Assembly (NCBI GenBank): GCA_963920635.1
Contig: OY987298.1
Coordinates: 112,954,035-113,018,034 of the forward strand
Direction of reading: 5' to 3'
Origin: Pseudeuparius sepicola
Taxonomy: Eukaryota > Arthropoda > Insecta > Coleoptera > Anthribidae
Length of the DNA stretch: 64,000 bases
Part shown: positions 36,701 through 48,875 of the stretch, one piece after another
Position numbering within the stretch: position 1 is the stretch's first letter
Layout of the letters: each line of letters starts with the position of its first letter
The notes under the pieces: model-generated
Databases searched by the model: none
What the model saw: only the letters and a program-made list of their open reading frames with translations
What the model was told of the DNA's origin: nothing
Program-made: the position numbers and the translations under genes

Positions 36701-37041
36701 TTAAGAGGGGGTTGCCGACAGCGAAAGTGACGTTAGATTTCGTTTTTTTTTGTAGAGCATAAAATCTAATAACATTTTACCTGGCAAGAATTTAGTACAA
36801 ACATTTCTGTCTTCATTTTAATCATAAGATCTTACATGCAGTGTTTTGTTTTATAGGTTATGAAAACCTTGGGAAAAATAATAATTCCAGTGCATATGCT
36901 TTTAAGATCTTATGATTAAAATGAAGACAGAGATGTTTGTACTAAATTTTTGCCAGGTAAAATGTTATTAGATTTTATGCTATACAACTTAAAAAAATAC
37001 GAAATCTAACGTCATTTTCGCTGTCGGCAACCTCGTCTTAA
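36701..37041. mobile_element. Foldback MITE, about 340 bp
   Basis: Near-perfect palindrome. TTGCCGACAGCGAAA, GTGACGTTAGATTTCG, ATAACATTTTACCTGGCAA and TCATTTTAATCATAAGATC are all mirrored in the right arm; the loop is about 60 bp. It sits directly downstream of the DD82E pseudogene, so it could be that element's own end or an independent insertion. Confidence 0.8.
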
Positions 37042-39221
37042 ATGAATTGGATTTACTTGTATAAACACTTTATTTTTTATTATAATTTTTATTAAATTTT
37101 TATTGTCCATATGTGTATTATGTCTGTATTAAAGGTATTTTTTAACACAAAGATTGTTTTTACTTCTTTTCTATTACACATTATAAGTAGATACTTATTT
37201 CCCAGGTAGGTACCATGGTCCAAAGGAAGGCCTATGATGGTGTGAATTTGACCTGCATTCTGGGAAATCCTCTCCTTACCTATTGGTATCTCAACTGCTA
37301 TAGGGGGAGGCAAACTTTATGCTTTGTGTAAGTATGATTTTTACCTGTCTCCTTGAACATTTATTTTGCACAGGGCATTGGGGATTTGCATACATAATAA
37401 GCGTTTATTACTATATGGATATTCAAAAGGGACTATAGCAAACGAAATTAGAAAGCTCTGCAATCAAAGCGCTTGGTATGCTTGGGAGTCTTAAACGCAA
37501 CCAATATCTGTGCGATTTATTATAGTTTGTTATTGATATTTATTATTATATATTCTTTGGGTAGTTATTGTGTTGTTAGTTGTGTAGTGAGGAGGTCCGT
37601 TAGTGTAAGGTATCATGCAATCCGTAATTTGCCGAAGTTGGATGCTTTCTTGGTAGCACAATTTTTTTCTAATAATCCCATTTTCGCGTCTGCTGAAATT
37701 CATGGGACAAAACTGCAAAGGTTTGTACCTAGATGTTGTAGTAATAGTAAAGTATTATGTTATTAATAAAGGGAGAACTTGGGGCTAGGGACCATCTTGA
37801 AGGCACGTTTATAAAGGCGCCATTTTAGTGCTTAGAAATACTGAGCCCAAATTCCGTAGGTACCTAGGCCCAAACTTGCCAAAAAAATTGCAGAAAAACG
37901 CTACTGAATGTGGTTTCACGGGGCATCCTAAATCTGGGGGTTTGAGGTTAGAATTTTGAAATTTCAACTTTCCTTGCATCTTTCACCGTAGATAAAGGTT
38001 ATGTCTCAGAACACTTCAGTGGTACCGCCATGTTGCCAAATTGCCTTTATAAAACACTTGTGATGTCATAAGTGCTTTCCCGCCAAATTTTGAAGAAAGT
38101 CTAATAACTTGCTAATTACGTAAATAGATATTTTTTAAATAATCGTAGGGTCTTAGGCAAGTGTCCAGGAATTGTTTTATCAAGTTTGTAAAATTTCGTC
38201 AAGTACCCTGTTGTATAAACGGTTGGCTGAACTCGACCGTACAGACACAGGTAGTTGTTTTGTAGGGTCGTGTGTCTTGTCTATAACAATCTGTGGGCTG
38301 GTCATGTCATTCTGTCATTCTTTAATGTAAACCGAGCTAATAAAACTAAATGTTTTTCTGAAAACCTGCAAAAGTTAAAATGTATGATTTGAAATCAAAT
38401 TTAATTGGTCTCGTAATAAGGATGGCGCTAGGCACTTATTTAGCATTATCAGTATTGTTACCTCCCTGAAGAACTGGAAAAAGTGATCCCGTAATTGAGA
38501 GAAAGGAGAAAGGAATATTTTGGTCATCCGGAAAACCTTTTGATAGCCATTTTATGAGATGAGTTAGCTTTAAGAATATTTGCAAAATGAAGATCAAGGG
38601 CAAAAACCAACGATGTCATAATATTTCGAGTTAATAAATTAAATTTTGATTGTCAAAATTATGTCTAGTTGACTGACAAAATGTTGTGATAAACCAGGTT
38701 TGGACAACTTACAAGTTGGTGATCATTCTGCAAGTAACTTTTAACTCAAAAAAGGGGAAAACATTGCTATTGTGGTATATTATTAAATTAATTGATATTG
38801 AGGTTATTTTTTTATTTCTTTTTATGGCCTCTGCTCTTTTCGAGCAATTTATTAGCCACTATGGGGCGACGTACTATGCCAAAGCGTGGGGAACCATGAA
38901 AGACCCGCCCCCTGATATTGAGGTCATGTGTTATGTCTATTTGGCTATTGCCACAAAATATAAGTTAGGTAAATTTTCTTCTTCTTCAGTCTTCACAAAT
39001 CTCAAATATAAACATATCGATATTTCCGTAAATCGTGTCAACGTTGCAAAACAGTAGCCAGTCTGCTTTTGAATTTCAAAAACGTTTTTAGGGCATTTCC
39101 CGGCCGAAAAAAAATATTTTTGTGTTTTATTTACTATTAAGATTCATAATCAAACATAAAAAAAGTGTGAACAGGCCCGTTGTTTGCTGTAAAGTAAGCA
39201 TTTTGACCTGACAAAAGTGTT
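37042..39221. other. Intergenic, no gene supported
   Basis: An open frame at 38686-39057 (with MASALFEQFISHYGATYYAK) is the longest here and matches nothing I know; it could be a worn transposon fragment. Confidence 0.35.
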
Positions 39222-39450
39222 AAATACCAACACTATATTAAAGACCTGTGCATAGCGCTGTTTCAAGCGATCGCCACTGGCGCCACATGACGTAATAAAT
39301 TTACAGGGTGGTTTAATGCTAAAAACACCATTGTTGCAGAATCTTTTATAAAATAAAAACATGCAAATATGTCTGTTAACAACGAATATAGAATATAATA
39401 TTGAAAATAAAATATTTGTTTGTTATGTCCCTCTAATTTGACAAGTTTAC
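39222..39450 (+). repeat. Repeat family B, copy 2
   Basis: Second copy of the repeat at 8645-8880, with ACTATATTAAAGACCTGTGC, GATCGCCACTGGCG and the same order of landmarks. No inverted ends are obvious. Confidence 0.6.
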
Positions 39451-39689
39451 ATGGCATATTTCCATACATTTTTTAGTTGGTTTGCTTTGGAGCTAAAAAA
39501 CAGAGGTTTAGTCTATATCTTTGAAACGCGATGTTCAATTGTTTTTTTTTTTAATCTGGCCAAAGATGACAAATGAAAAAGTTAGAGGGGGAAATCTTTT
39601 GGATTACCCTGTAGAGAAAATACATTCAGGGTGTTCAGATTTGATCCGGAACACTCCACTAATAGACAAAACGGAAAAAGAACATCATC

Positions 39690-40366
39690 TTACCGTTTTA
39701 AAATAATACTTAAATATGGCATATTTATAGACCGGGAGATAGTGACAGATTTAACTCTTACTGCTGCACAAGCAGAGGTCATCCGGGAATTGAGGTAAGT
39801 AATGTGACACTCCCAACTCAAGTTACGATCAATGAATATTCCCAGAAATTTGGTGCTACTCAACACTGGAATTGACTTTGAATTTAATTTAATATATAAT
39901 GACTTATTTTGGTGTTTTTGTTTATTGAATTGAATAGCCGCAGTCTTGTTTGCATTCAGTATTAAAGCATTTCTTTCGCACCAGTCATCCATATTTTTTG
40001 CGACCTCAGTCGCCTGTCCAGATAGTTGTGGCAGTTTTAACCCATCAGGATAACGAATGTGTCAGCTGCACACTGATAAGTCGCACCTGTTCCCAGGCAC
40101 CCACTAACCCCATTTACCTACAGAAGAAAGAGCAGGGGCCCGAAGATAGATCCCTGTGCCACGCCTTGTAATAATTGTATTTTATTTAAGAACATTTTTT
40201 GTCCCTTACTGCCACTAATAACAACTGAGTGGCTTCTATCTGAGAGGTAGGATCTGAGGAAGTCATTACACCTTCCCCTGACCCCAGAACCAGCCAACCT
40301 TGACAACAGAACCTCATTATCTATTGTCTCAAAAGCCTTTGAGAGGTCAAAGTACAAACCCACCAC
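39690..40366 (-). pseudogene. LINE reverse transcriptase with damaged active site
   Basis: The palm blocks GLYFDLSKAFETID and LLQGVAQGSIFGPLLFLL are intact, but the YADDT motif reads CAADT, losing one of the two catalytic aspartates, and the frame is broken in between. The thumb reads KTAAIQFNKQ and FLGIFIDRNLSW. Confidence 0.85.
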
Positions 40367-40609
40367 CTCTTTTTGTCCATCTAGGGCCTCTGTAATATAT
40401 TACACTGCATCAAATATAGCTCGTTCTGTGGAATGGCTTTTACGAAAACCAAATTGGCTTTTTACCGATGTCTTTTTGAAGAAATTCATTATACGATTGT
40501 ACAATGAACTCTCAAACACCTTCGGGAATCGCGACAGCAAAGAGAAAGGGAAAGTTGATTGCAAAAATGACTCATTTATTATCTTTTCTAATGGGTGACT
40601 TATACAGAG

Positions 40610-41041
40610 AGCACGTAAAGGTTGGAATAAATTCGGTAAAATGTTGTACTGTTTGATTAAAAATTAAGCCTTCTTAAAAATGGAACTGAGCAAAAAGTAA
40701 CCACTATAATGTAAGTACAGTCGTCTTATAAAGAAATGTCTAAAAACTTAATAATTTATGTTAAATTTAAAATTTATGAAATTTTTTTTTATGTAATATA
40801 TTATTATTATTTGCATACTGATACAAAGAAAGTGCATTCTTTTAAATGACGCTATCAAAAATAGTGGTTGCCATTTAAAAAATATATAGATGACATCATA
40901 GCTTAGTTAGTAATGACGTCAGAAAAACGACAAATATGTCAAAATATGCGCCTTTCAAAATTATGTTGGACGTGTCGAAGCGTTTTTTTTTTAATCGCAC
41001 AGTACAACATTTTACCGAATATATTCCAACCTTTACGTGCT
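40610..41041. mobile_element. MITE of about 430 bp inside the LINE
   Basis: Inverted ends AGCACGTAAAGGTTGGAATA, then TTCGGTAAAATGTTGTACTG, mirrored at the right. LINE coding sequence stops at one edge and resumes at the other, proving insertion after the LINE. Confidence 0.8.
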
Positions 41042-41230
41042 AACCGATTTTATAATGGCAGTGGGTATCTGATCGACACCAGCTGAGATCTTATTTGGTA
41101 TTATAATTCCTTAATAATATTTATAATTTCTTGATCACTCACAGGGGAGAGTAAAATACTAGGGCCAGACTTACTCTTAACCGTGACTCTCGCCAGTACC
41201 CACAGCTTCCGGAGTCAATGTGTAAAATTT

Positions 41231-43431
41231 CACATACATAGCTAAAAGAAAAAATTCTTATCTTTATAACAACTTCTTAAAAAAACATCATTGTGGTTTT
41301 TGCGACCTAACTAATTGCAATCATAGAGCTATCTTTGCTTTGGATCGGTTATTGATCATTGCGCTTCAGAGCTTTTTTTTATCTTTTTGAAGGTCCCATC
41401 TCATTGAGACTACAAAAATAGAAACCAGGGTAATTCTCTATTATACGTACATACGACAGATTAGAGAATTACCGAAACCAGTATGTGACAATGCAATATT
41501 TTCACAAAAAAATATGTTTCGTTGCTGTGGCATACAAAATTAAAGGATTATCTCTACACCTACAAGTTGTCCCTTTGTTTCACACGATTTATTAGAAAAA
41601 TTTTGTAAGTAGTTCTTACAAATGATGCATACGTACATACCTGGGAAATACTGCCAAACACATTATGGAGAGGGCAAACTTTGTAGGTACTAATAGCCTT
41701 GCTGTTCTATGTTGCAATGTAAGTCCAAAAGGTACAACCTTGTAACGAAGTTACTTTTTTTATTATTATTTCCAAACTGTTGCAATTTATTTTGGTTTTA
41801 TGGGTTCTGGTTTAATTTATTAATCAATTATTTATTGTTGGGAGCTTATTATTTTAAGGAAAAACTGTCATTCTGTTATTCCGAGTGTTAGAATTCCATT
41901 TCTTCGGTGGTGCAAAACATATATAGTAAAGGACATTTCACGTTATTCTGAGAGAAGGGCAACAGCATTATTCTCCCAGTTTACTGTGAATTTTCCGACC
42001 AGACCCCATAACGTCCTGCAAAGTTCCCCGTTTTTCCGTAATATTAACACAAAGCCTTAAATTCCGCTTACTACTTGTTCAGATTGCTTTGAGGCACATT
42101 AATTGTTGCAGGTAACACCCGAAATCGAAACCCGAGCCGTATGCGATTGTTGTTTTAATTAATATTTACCTAATCAAATTACAGTTTATTGTATATTAGG
42201 AATCTGACAAATCGAATATTTCCGAAATCCTGTTTTATTTTATCCGAGCCGTATGCGATTGTTGTTTTAATTAATATTTACCTAATCAAATTACAGTTTA
42301 TTTTATATTAGGAATCTGACAAATAAACAGAATATTTTTTCCGAAATCCTGTTTTATTTTAAAACTGACAGTGTTGAACACCTGGAATTTTCTTCTCCTT
42401 CTGAGAACTACCTACGTGGAGTAAACCCAAAAAAAATCTGAGGCCTGATCAAAACAAAAAATACAAAACAAAATTAAAAGTAATAATAACTAAACATCGT
42501 TACAACCTTCACAAAGAAAATAAAGGCGAGAAGGATTATTGGAATCTTAAGTGTTTCTGTAAAAAAAATACAAAAACATTTTCACTTCGTATTCGTGGAC
42601 GATGGAGGAAGTTTTATTTTTGATGTTTTGAAAGGTTATGTTTGTAAAGTGGACGTACTTGCGTTCCTTCTTGTTGGTTAGAGAATAATTGCCGGATTTA
42701 TTAGGGAGGAAAGTCTGAATATACCTAACTATCTAATTTTTTTTTATTTATTTTGATTTTTTATGTTTTGTAAAATATCCTTACATGGCGGTAAATGTCG
42801 AACTGCATCTTACAATACATTATTATAATAATACCCCTAATAATATTTGCTTATATTGAATAGGTGAAGGCATTTTCATTTATATTTTAACTTATGCCAT
42901 GATAAGGTACATTTGGCAACTATGTGGCAAAGTGGGGCCGAGAACAACAAAAGAAGGATAAGGAACAGTGGGGAGGGGAAGGCGCAGGAAGTTAATAAAC
43001 TAGGGCACATTGTCAGCTAAATTGGCAGTTGCCACCATCGGCCGTATTTTGAAACCCTAATCTGCCAACTTGGTTTTAAGGGCGTAGGTATTTTTGAGGT
43101 AAAAAAAAATTTTCATATAAACATAAACATCCTCAAATAAACCCCGAGCTACTTACAGCCATTATTTTTATTCTTTTGAACTGTAACTACAGTTACTCAT
43201 CAAATTTCCTGAAATTTTGCAAACCCCTGTGCCTCAAAAATGGCGTAAGTCTAATTTTGGTGGAGATTTAAGGGGTCTGTACTTTTGGTGGCCAAAATTT
43301 TGGTCATGTCAACACACCTTACATTTTTGAAGCCTTTACTGACACTGTTAGTCCAGGTTTGGAAAATATAGTTCAGTTACACACCAGAAAACATTTAGCA
43401 AACCCATCTTTAGACCCTGTATTAAGTTATG
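41231..43431. other. Intergenic, AT-rich
   Basis: No gene or element ends recognised apart from a tandem duplication at 42133-42360. Confidence 0.4.
42133..42360. repeat. Tandem duplication, 112-bp unit
   Basis: CGAGCCGTATGCGATTGTTG starts at 42133 and again at 42245. The two units are nearly identical, with a small insertion in the second. Confidence 0.9.
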
Positions 43432-44198
43432 TACAGGGTGGTTCAATATAAATTGACACCCCCCCCCTTAACTTGTTAGTTTTTGAGGTTAGAAAAGTTT
43501 TTTTACAAAAGTTTTAGATACTAATACAAAGTTTTTTGGTGACACTATTGGACCATGTACAGTGTGTTCTAGAAAGCCGTGGCAGATATAACTTACGTTT
43601 TTTTAAATGAAACACCCTATATATTTTTGCATTTTTGAAATCTGCTCATCAAGGCAATCAAAATAATATTAAACTTTGTGGCATTATCTTTTTCCGTTTT
43701 TGAAAAATTCCGTATTAAAATTTTATACTAAATTTATTTAACTCAAATTTGTGGATCTCGTGATAAAGATAGGATCAATGTAATAAAGAAAAATATTTGT
43801 TTTAAACAAGAGAGTAACATAGTGAAACTCCAAAATGTTTAGTAGCTTTTACGATTTTCCTGAAAACAAATATTTTTTGTTATTACATCGATCATCTAAT
43901 CTTTATCACAAGCTCCACAAATTCGAGTTAAATAAATTTAGTATACAATTTGAAAACTGAATTTTTCAAAAACTGAAAAAGATAATGCCACAAAGTTTAA
44001 TATCATTTTAATTGCCTTGATGAGCAGATTTCAAAAATGCAAATATATATAGGGTGTTCCATTTAAAAAAACATAAGTTATGTCTGCCACGGCTTTCTAG
44101 AACACACTGTATCTAAAACTTTTGTAAAAAAACTTTTTTCTAACCTCAAAACTAGCAAGTTAAGGGGGGTGTCAATTTATAATATGAACCACCCTGTA
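43432..44198. mobile_element. Near-perfect palindromic foldback MITE
   Basis: Ends TACAGGGTGGTTCA and TGAACCACCCTGTA. The arms of about 340-375 bp mirror each other (CTTAACTTGTTAGTTTTGAGG-type block, GAAATCTGCTCATCAAGGC, AAACTTTGTGGCATTATC) around a loop of about 50 bp. The left arm has an extra stretch near 43515-43560. Its end sequence resembles that of the DD41D element at 25643, so a related transposase may move it (inference). Confidence 0.82.
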
Positions 44199-44573
44199 CC
44201 ATTATTAATGGGCCACCCTGTACATTATACATTATTAATGGTTCTTCCTGTAAGTGTATCTACTGCACAAAATGGATAAATTTCACTATGTTAAGTCATT
44301 TTTACGATTAAAAAGAAAGACCGTATTTAGTACCTATTTTCATATAGTAGGAGCACGATTCTTCGTTTAGTTGGTTTGAATCAGGGACTCTTTAAAGTAA
44401 GAGGACCCAGCATTATTCTTTCCAAGGTGAGGCCTATTCTTTCCTCATTCTAATGGTATCAGTGATGCCAGGGACTCTTTTTTTTAAAATAAGGGGACCC
44501 AGCATTTCACAGTCTATCACATAGGAAAAGTGAAGCCTTGAGGGGAAGTTTGTTTTCTGTCGACTCCAAGGAG

Positions 44574-45480
44574 CAGGGTCGGACTGCGCAGGCGGAATTC
44601 CCCGCGGGGCCCTGGCCCTGGCGCCTGTAGGGGCCCTGGGCCTCGAGTGCCCCTTTGTACGAAGGCCGCGCTCCATGCTGCCCAACGAAGACTAAAAACT
44701 ACGTGCCGACTTAAACAGATCTCCCTTACTTAGGTAGTGTGGTACCTCCCTACCTAGGGGCTATTTACGTGTAGCTCTCGGCTCGAAACTAGCCCAGAAA
44801 ATCTCATTCCCCACGCCCCCACTCCTTTCTCAGAGTTCAGAATTCAGAGACAACCTAAAAAAAGAAATTGCCCCAAGAAATGTCAGGGCATTATATCTTT
44901 GCTAATTTACACAAAAAGTTTGAAGAAAAAACATACAAAACTATTATAAATCAAATTTCTCAAAGCATTTTAAACAGATTTTACAACAATTAAAAACATT
45001 ATAAAGATTTTGAGTTCTTTGACCCAAAATATTTTCCTCGCAATAGAGAGGATCTCTTAACCCGTAAAGAAGCTTTTGTAACTATTTGTAATATAGTAGA
45101 TATGGATAAAAATGAACTAAATTCAGAATTAAGTTTTTTTCACTAATATTTTCCGGCTCTGTGAAAGATTTAAATATAAATTGTCAAAATAAGTTAGAAG
45201 CTTCTTCAAGTTCTTCATGTTCAAGTTGTCTGGTGTGTTGTTACTTAATACTTAAAATGTTGAACATGCATTCTTCGGCTTTTGTAAATTTGTACTTGAT
45301 TTATAAATTCCTTTTAACATTATCAGTGACCCAGGTCAAATGCGAAACTGTTTTTTCAAAATTAAAATAATCTTGAATTTGTTCCACAATAATTATAACG
45401 GACAATCTGGACAATGACCAAATTATTAATATGTATTCTAAAAAACAATAAATAACAATATAATGATATTATAAGAGAAA
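44574..45480 (+). mobile_element. hAT element relic
   Basis: Starts CAGGGTCGGACTGCGCAGG followed by a GC-rich stretch, a style of end common in hAT elements. It contains the end of a hAT transposase (45161-45470). The matching right terminus is not found; mariner-type ends begin near 45495. Confidence 0.65.
45161..45470 (+). pseudogene. hAT transposase C-terminal dimerisation domain, broken
   Basis: Reads FVNLYLIYKFLLTLSVTQVK and CETVFSKLK, then after a stop TDNLDNDQIINMYS. This matches the hAT C-terminal block (LY..Y..LLTLPVT...CERSFSKLK..K..LRS.....RL..L). The catalytic core upstream is lost. Confidence 0.8.
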
Positions 45481-45767
45481 GGTATTTTTATATACAGTGT
45501 GTCCACGGATGGACTTAACTATAGGTACTTGAAAAAAATTAGAATATTCATTTTTTTGAAAAAAGGTTATTCTTGATAAAGAGTCTGCTTGTTCTTAAAA
45601 TAAAATTGGTAAGGGAAAAGTTAACATTACTTATACTGGGTGACCGGAAAATTGAAGAAACGTTAATTCGCATAAGTATAAACTGCTTCTATTTGTAGAG
45701 ATATTGAAAAGTTATAAAGAAAATTTGTTCAGTTTGATAAGTTACTTATGGTGTACAAAATTTTAAA

Positions 45768-46070
45768 GCGTTTTTATTTTTTTCTTTTTTCTTCGATTAA
45801 ATAAATTTCTGTAGGTAGTACGACAAAACTGTATAAATAAAAGTTACCTACTCAGAGTAGGAAACTATGTTTCATGAAAAAATTTTTGACAATCCTAGGC
45901 ATACTTTGAATTTCCTCCAATATTTTCCAAAATACAAAGTATAAGCCTAGAATCGTCAAATTTTGTCATCGTGCGCAGTTTTCCATTCTGAGTAAGTTTT
46001 CTTAATATAGTTTCGTCGTACTATTTAGAGAGAAAACCATTTATTTGGAAAAAAAGCATAAAATAAAAAA
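45768..46070. mobile_element. Small foldback element
   Basis: GTAGTACGACAAAACT on the left is mirrored by AGTTTCGTCGTACTA on the right. A tighter inner stem pairs GACAATCCTAGGCATACTTTG with CAAAGTATAAGCCTAGAATC. Confidence 0.55.
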
Positions 46071-46158
46071 TCAATGTAGGCCTAAGGCTTTGATATTTCA
46101 TTCGCACTGTCGCAATCTGGTTCGAAATTTGTTTTTTCTTGTTTTTTAATAAATAGGT

Positions 46159-46780
46159 ATACCCCGATTACTGTAAGAAGTCCCGATTTTGTCAGATGAC
46201 ATTCTCCACAAAATCCCTAGGAATTTTTTGTTAACCATGGGTATAACTTTGGTATATGTGTCTCAACTAGTTAATGACGTCACTCATTGATTTAAGATGT
46301 GAAAAGATACCCAAGTGATACGAAAAAAAGAAGATAATAAATTAAAAACCCTATTCCAATCGCGATTATACGGCTACAAATAAAAATAACTATGACTACA
46401 ACTCATTTTAATAATAATTTCAAACGGCACTTTCATTTTGGTATTTTGGTATAATCGTCTACTTGCGATAGCGTCTATGGTGCGTACTCAGGCAAATTTT
46501 ATTTCGGTGTTGTGAAAGTGACAGTGAAGGTTTTTCGGATCGTTCAAAAGGGTTCAAACATTGCAGTGAAAATATTCGCGGGTTTTGTACGTTTCGTGAC
46601 TTTTACCGTTATCTATGTTGTTCTTGTTCGTGTTATTAGTAGTAATTCATTGTGCAAATGGGCTCGTTACTGACCTGCACTTATGAGCCGGTTGCATTTT
46701 TTGCTGCTTTGATGCCAACTTAGGATGGCGAAATTACCAATTGACAGTCCCAATAAGGACTTCTTAAAATAATTTTACTA
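46159..46780 (+). repeat. Repeat family A, copy 3 (opposite orientation)
   Basis: Runs TATACCCCGATTACTGTAAG to AATAATTTTACTATA. On the + strand an ATG at 46724 opens the 15-codon frame MAKLPIDSPNKDFLK, ending within the terminal repeat. TA dinucleotides flank both ends. Confidence 0.78.
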
Positions 46781-47649
46781 TATGCATTAAATGTTTTTTG
46801 AGGGCTTATGTTGTCCCTTTTAATATTTATATACCTACGCACAGGCACACATCGGGTTTTATGTGATATGCCAGTGCCATAGATTCTAAAGGAGGCAAAA
46901 AAATTTCCATCATAATTCACAATTTTTAAGTTTTCTAACTTCCAGATTCTCAGATGTGACAATTAAACGTAATGCGGCCGCCTATAGTAGTCCCAATAAA
47001 TGCAACCAGATTTTTCCTGTATCACCTTTAGAAATCCTAGAATTCCCATTACGTGGGCATTACGTATAAGTAGGTAGTTCAAAACAAAAATCTTATTTCG
47101 TAAATTTTAAATTATTAAAGCAGGTAGCTTCAGTCAGGTCTTTTTTTTTTAGAGTTTTTATCTACGACTACAAGTTTAATTTAAGTTTGTGAGGTACCTT
47201 GGGAGAGAAATAAAATTACAAATATTTTATAATGAACACCGAGAAAAACTGCCATGATTAGAACTACTAGACCTAATCTTATTAGTCCATCCCGAAATCT
47301 ATGAAAGTTCTTTGGGTAGATACATTCAACAAGGGAAGAAAGTTCAAGTATTCATAATATATTACAAATGGATTCAGGAACCTGGTAAGAAGGTGCAATA
47401 GCGACAAATTCTTAAGCAAAATTGGCACTGACATACTATAATTATTACTTAAATTCGTGGAAATAATTGCCGGAAATCAATTTCAACTATAAAATAAATT
47501 TGTTTCATTTGACAGTTGCCATATTCTGCACTTGTAGACACAACATTGTCAGGTCTAATTTTTAGAAATCATGGAAACCATTATTAATTTTTACTAACAA
47601 TCAAAGTACCTGTTATATTCATAGATTCTCCGATAAAATGGCATACTTG
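46781..47649. other. Non-coding
   Basis: AT-rich, no recognised element inside the interlocked repeats. Confidence 0.35.
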
Positions 47650-47837
47650 GCATCACTGATACCATTAGAATGAAGAAAGAATAATAGGCCTCACTTTGGA
47701 AAACATAATGCTGGGTCCCCTTACTTTAAAGAGTCTCTGAGTGATGCAAGAAAACAAACTTCCCCTCAAGGCTTCCCTTTTCCTATGCGACATGCTGGGT
47801 CCCCTTATTTTAAAGAGTCTCTGGTTTAAATTTAAAG

Positions 47838-47885
47838 TGCCTACGGCCCAGTAGGAGTCCTGGGTTCGAATCCTGGTTGGAGTGC
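47838..47885 (+). repeat. Truncated tRNA-like sequence
   Basis: ACGGCCCAGTAGG resembles an A box. It is followed after two bases by TCCTGGGTTCGAATCCTGG, a well-paired T arm with a perfect B box (GGTTCGAATCC). The anticodon arm is missing, so this is a tRNA-derived relic. Confidence 0.45.
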
Positions 47886-48875
47886 ATTTGTTTTTCAACT
47901 GATTATCCTTTACCCTGCTATGCCATTAAAACATCCCTATTAATTTATATTTACAGGTAAAAAAATCCATCCTTAATAATTACAAGTAATACCTAATATA
48001 ACATGTATGATTTTATCTTCTTGGTTGGTTACTAAGCAGTTAATAATGAACCATTTTTCAATACTGCACAAATTTATTTTCTCTGACAAATACATTTATT
48101 TATTAATTATTTACTTTTAAGAGAAAACAGTTGTAAAAGATTTTTTGAAAACAATACCACAATTAATTGTGTATTATTTAGGAATTTATATAACTAATAA
48201 CAATGCCCAGAATAACAGACAGTAGAAACAATAAAAAAAGATAAGCCCGCTACCAAAAACCTAGCAAAAATTAAATCGCTGCCGAACCGAAGGCAGCGCT
48301 AACTAGCACTATATGTTATTTATTACGGCTCATTCAATGCACATTGATGTAAAGCGCTGCGTAAAGCAATTGCAAATTGAGAGCACATTGAATTATCTAT
48401 ATTTCTAATATAAAAGTCAATTGTCTGTCATTCGTTCGAAATTTGAATTTTCTGGACTTCTCAAAAATGTGGTATCAGACGTAATAGCAAAACATTGACA
48501 ATGGTAAAATCTAAATTAGCGTGGCGTGATGTCACTGTCCTTGAAAATTTGCAGTATATTTTTAGGGCTTTTCTCGGTTGCAAAGAACTACAATCAAAGC
48601 CAAAGGTAAATAAAACAAGAAAAAATCTATTACGACTTGTATGTATCATAAATTAAAAACGAGTGTGTACATAGTAATCTTGCTATTCCACATTGTTTTT
48701 TTTTACAATAATGATTAATGATACAAAAATGATAAAAATGGAATGGCATTTGTCAGTGAAGCTCGTAAAATATGTAATGCCATATTTCAACTTTATAGTT
48801 ATATCTTGGAAGTAAATAGTTTTTCCTAAGCTAGAGAAAAATGTGTAATACCTACTATAAAGTAAAACATTGCAA
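47886..48875. other. Intergenic, no gene seen
   Basis: No coding or repeat signal that I can support. Confidence 0.4.

Larger units (their letters stand above)
39690..41230 (-). mobile_element. CR1/jockey-like LINE fragment split by a MITE
   Basis: Minus strand, in order: DQEIINIIKELQ (41150), [MITE 40610-41041], HPLEKIINESFLQSTFP, FPKVFESSLYNRI, KSQFGFRKSHSTERAI, YFDLSKAFETIDNEVLLSRL, GVAQGSIFGPLLFLLY, CAADTFV, ALILNANKTAAIQF, STKFLGIFIDRNLSWECHI. Both ends are truncated. It belongs to a different lineage from the LINE at 23227. Confidence 0.85.
44387..47825. repeat. Two interlocked inverted-repeat pairs
   Basis: Module A (CAGGGACTCTTTAAAGTAAG, 44387-44470) recurs inverted at about 47650-47743. 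Module B (CAGGGACTCTTTTTTTTAAA, 44471-44560) recurs inverted at about 47744-47822. A encloses A and B encloses B, but the pairs overlap instead of nesting. Both start CAGGGACTCTTT and share GGGGACCCAGCAT, a hAT-like end. Confidence 0.6.

Noticed and set aside
38686..39057. 123-codon frame as a gene
   Set aside because: No start context, domain or splice evidence; first third is AT-rich low complexity.
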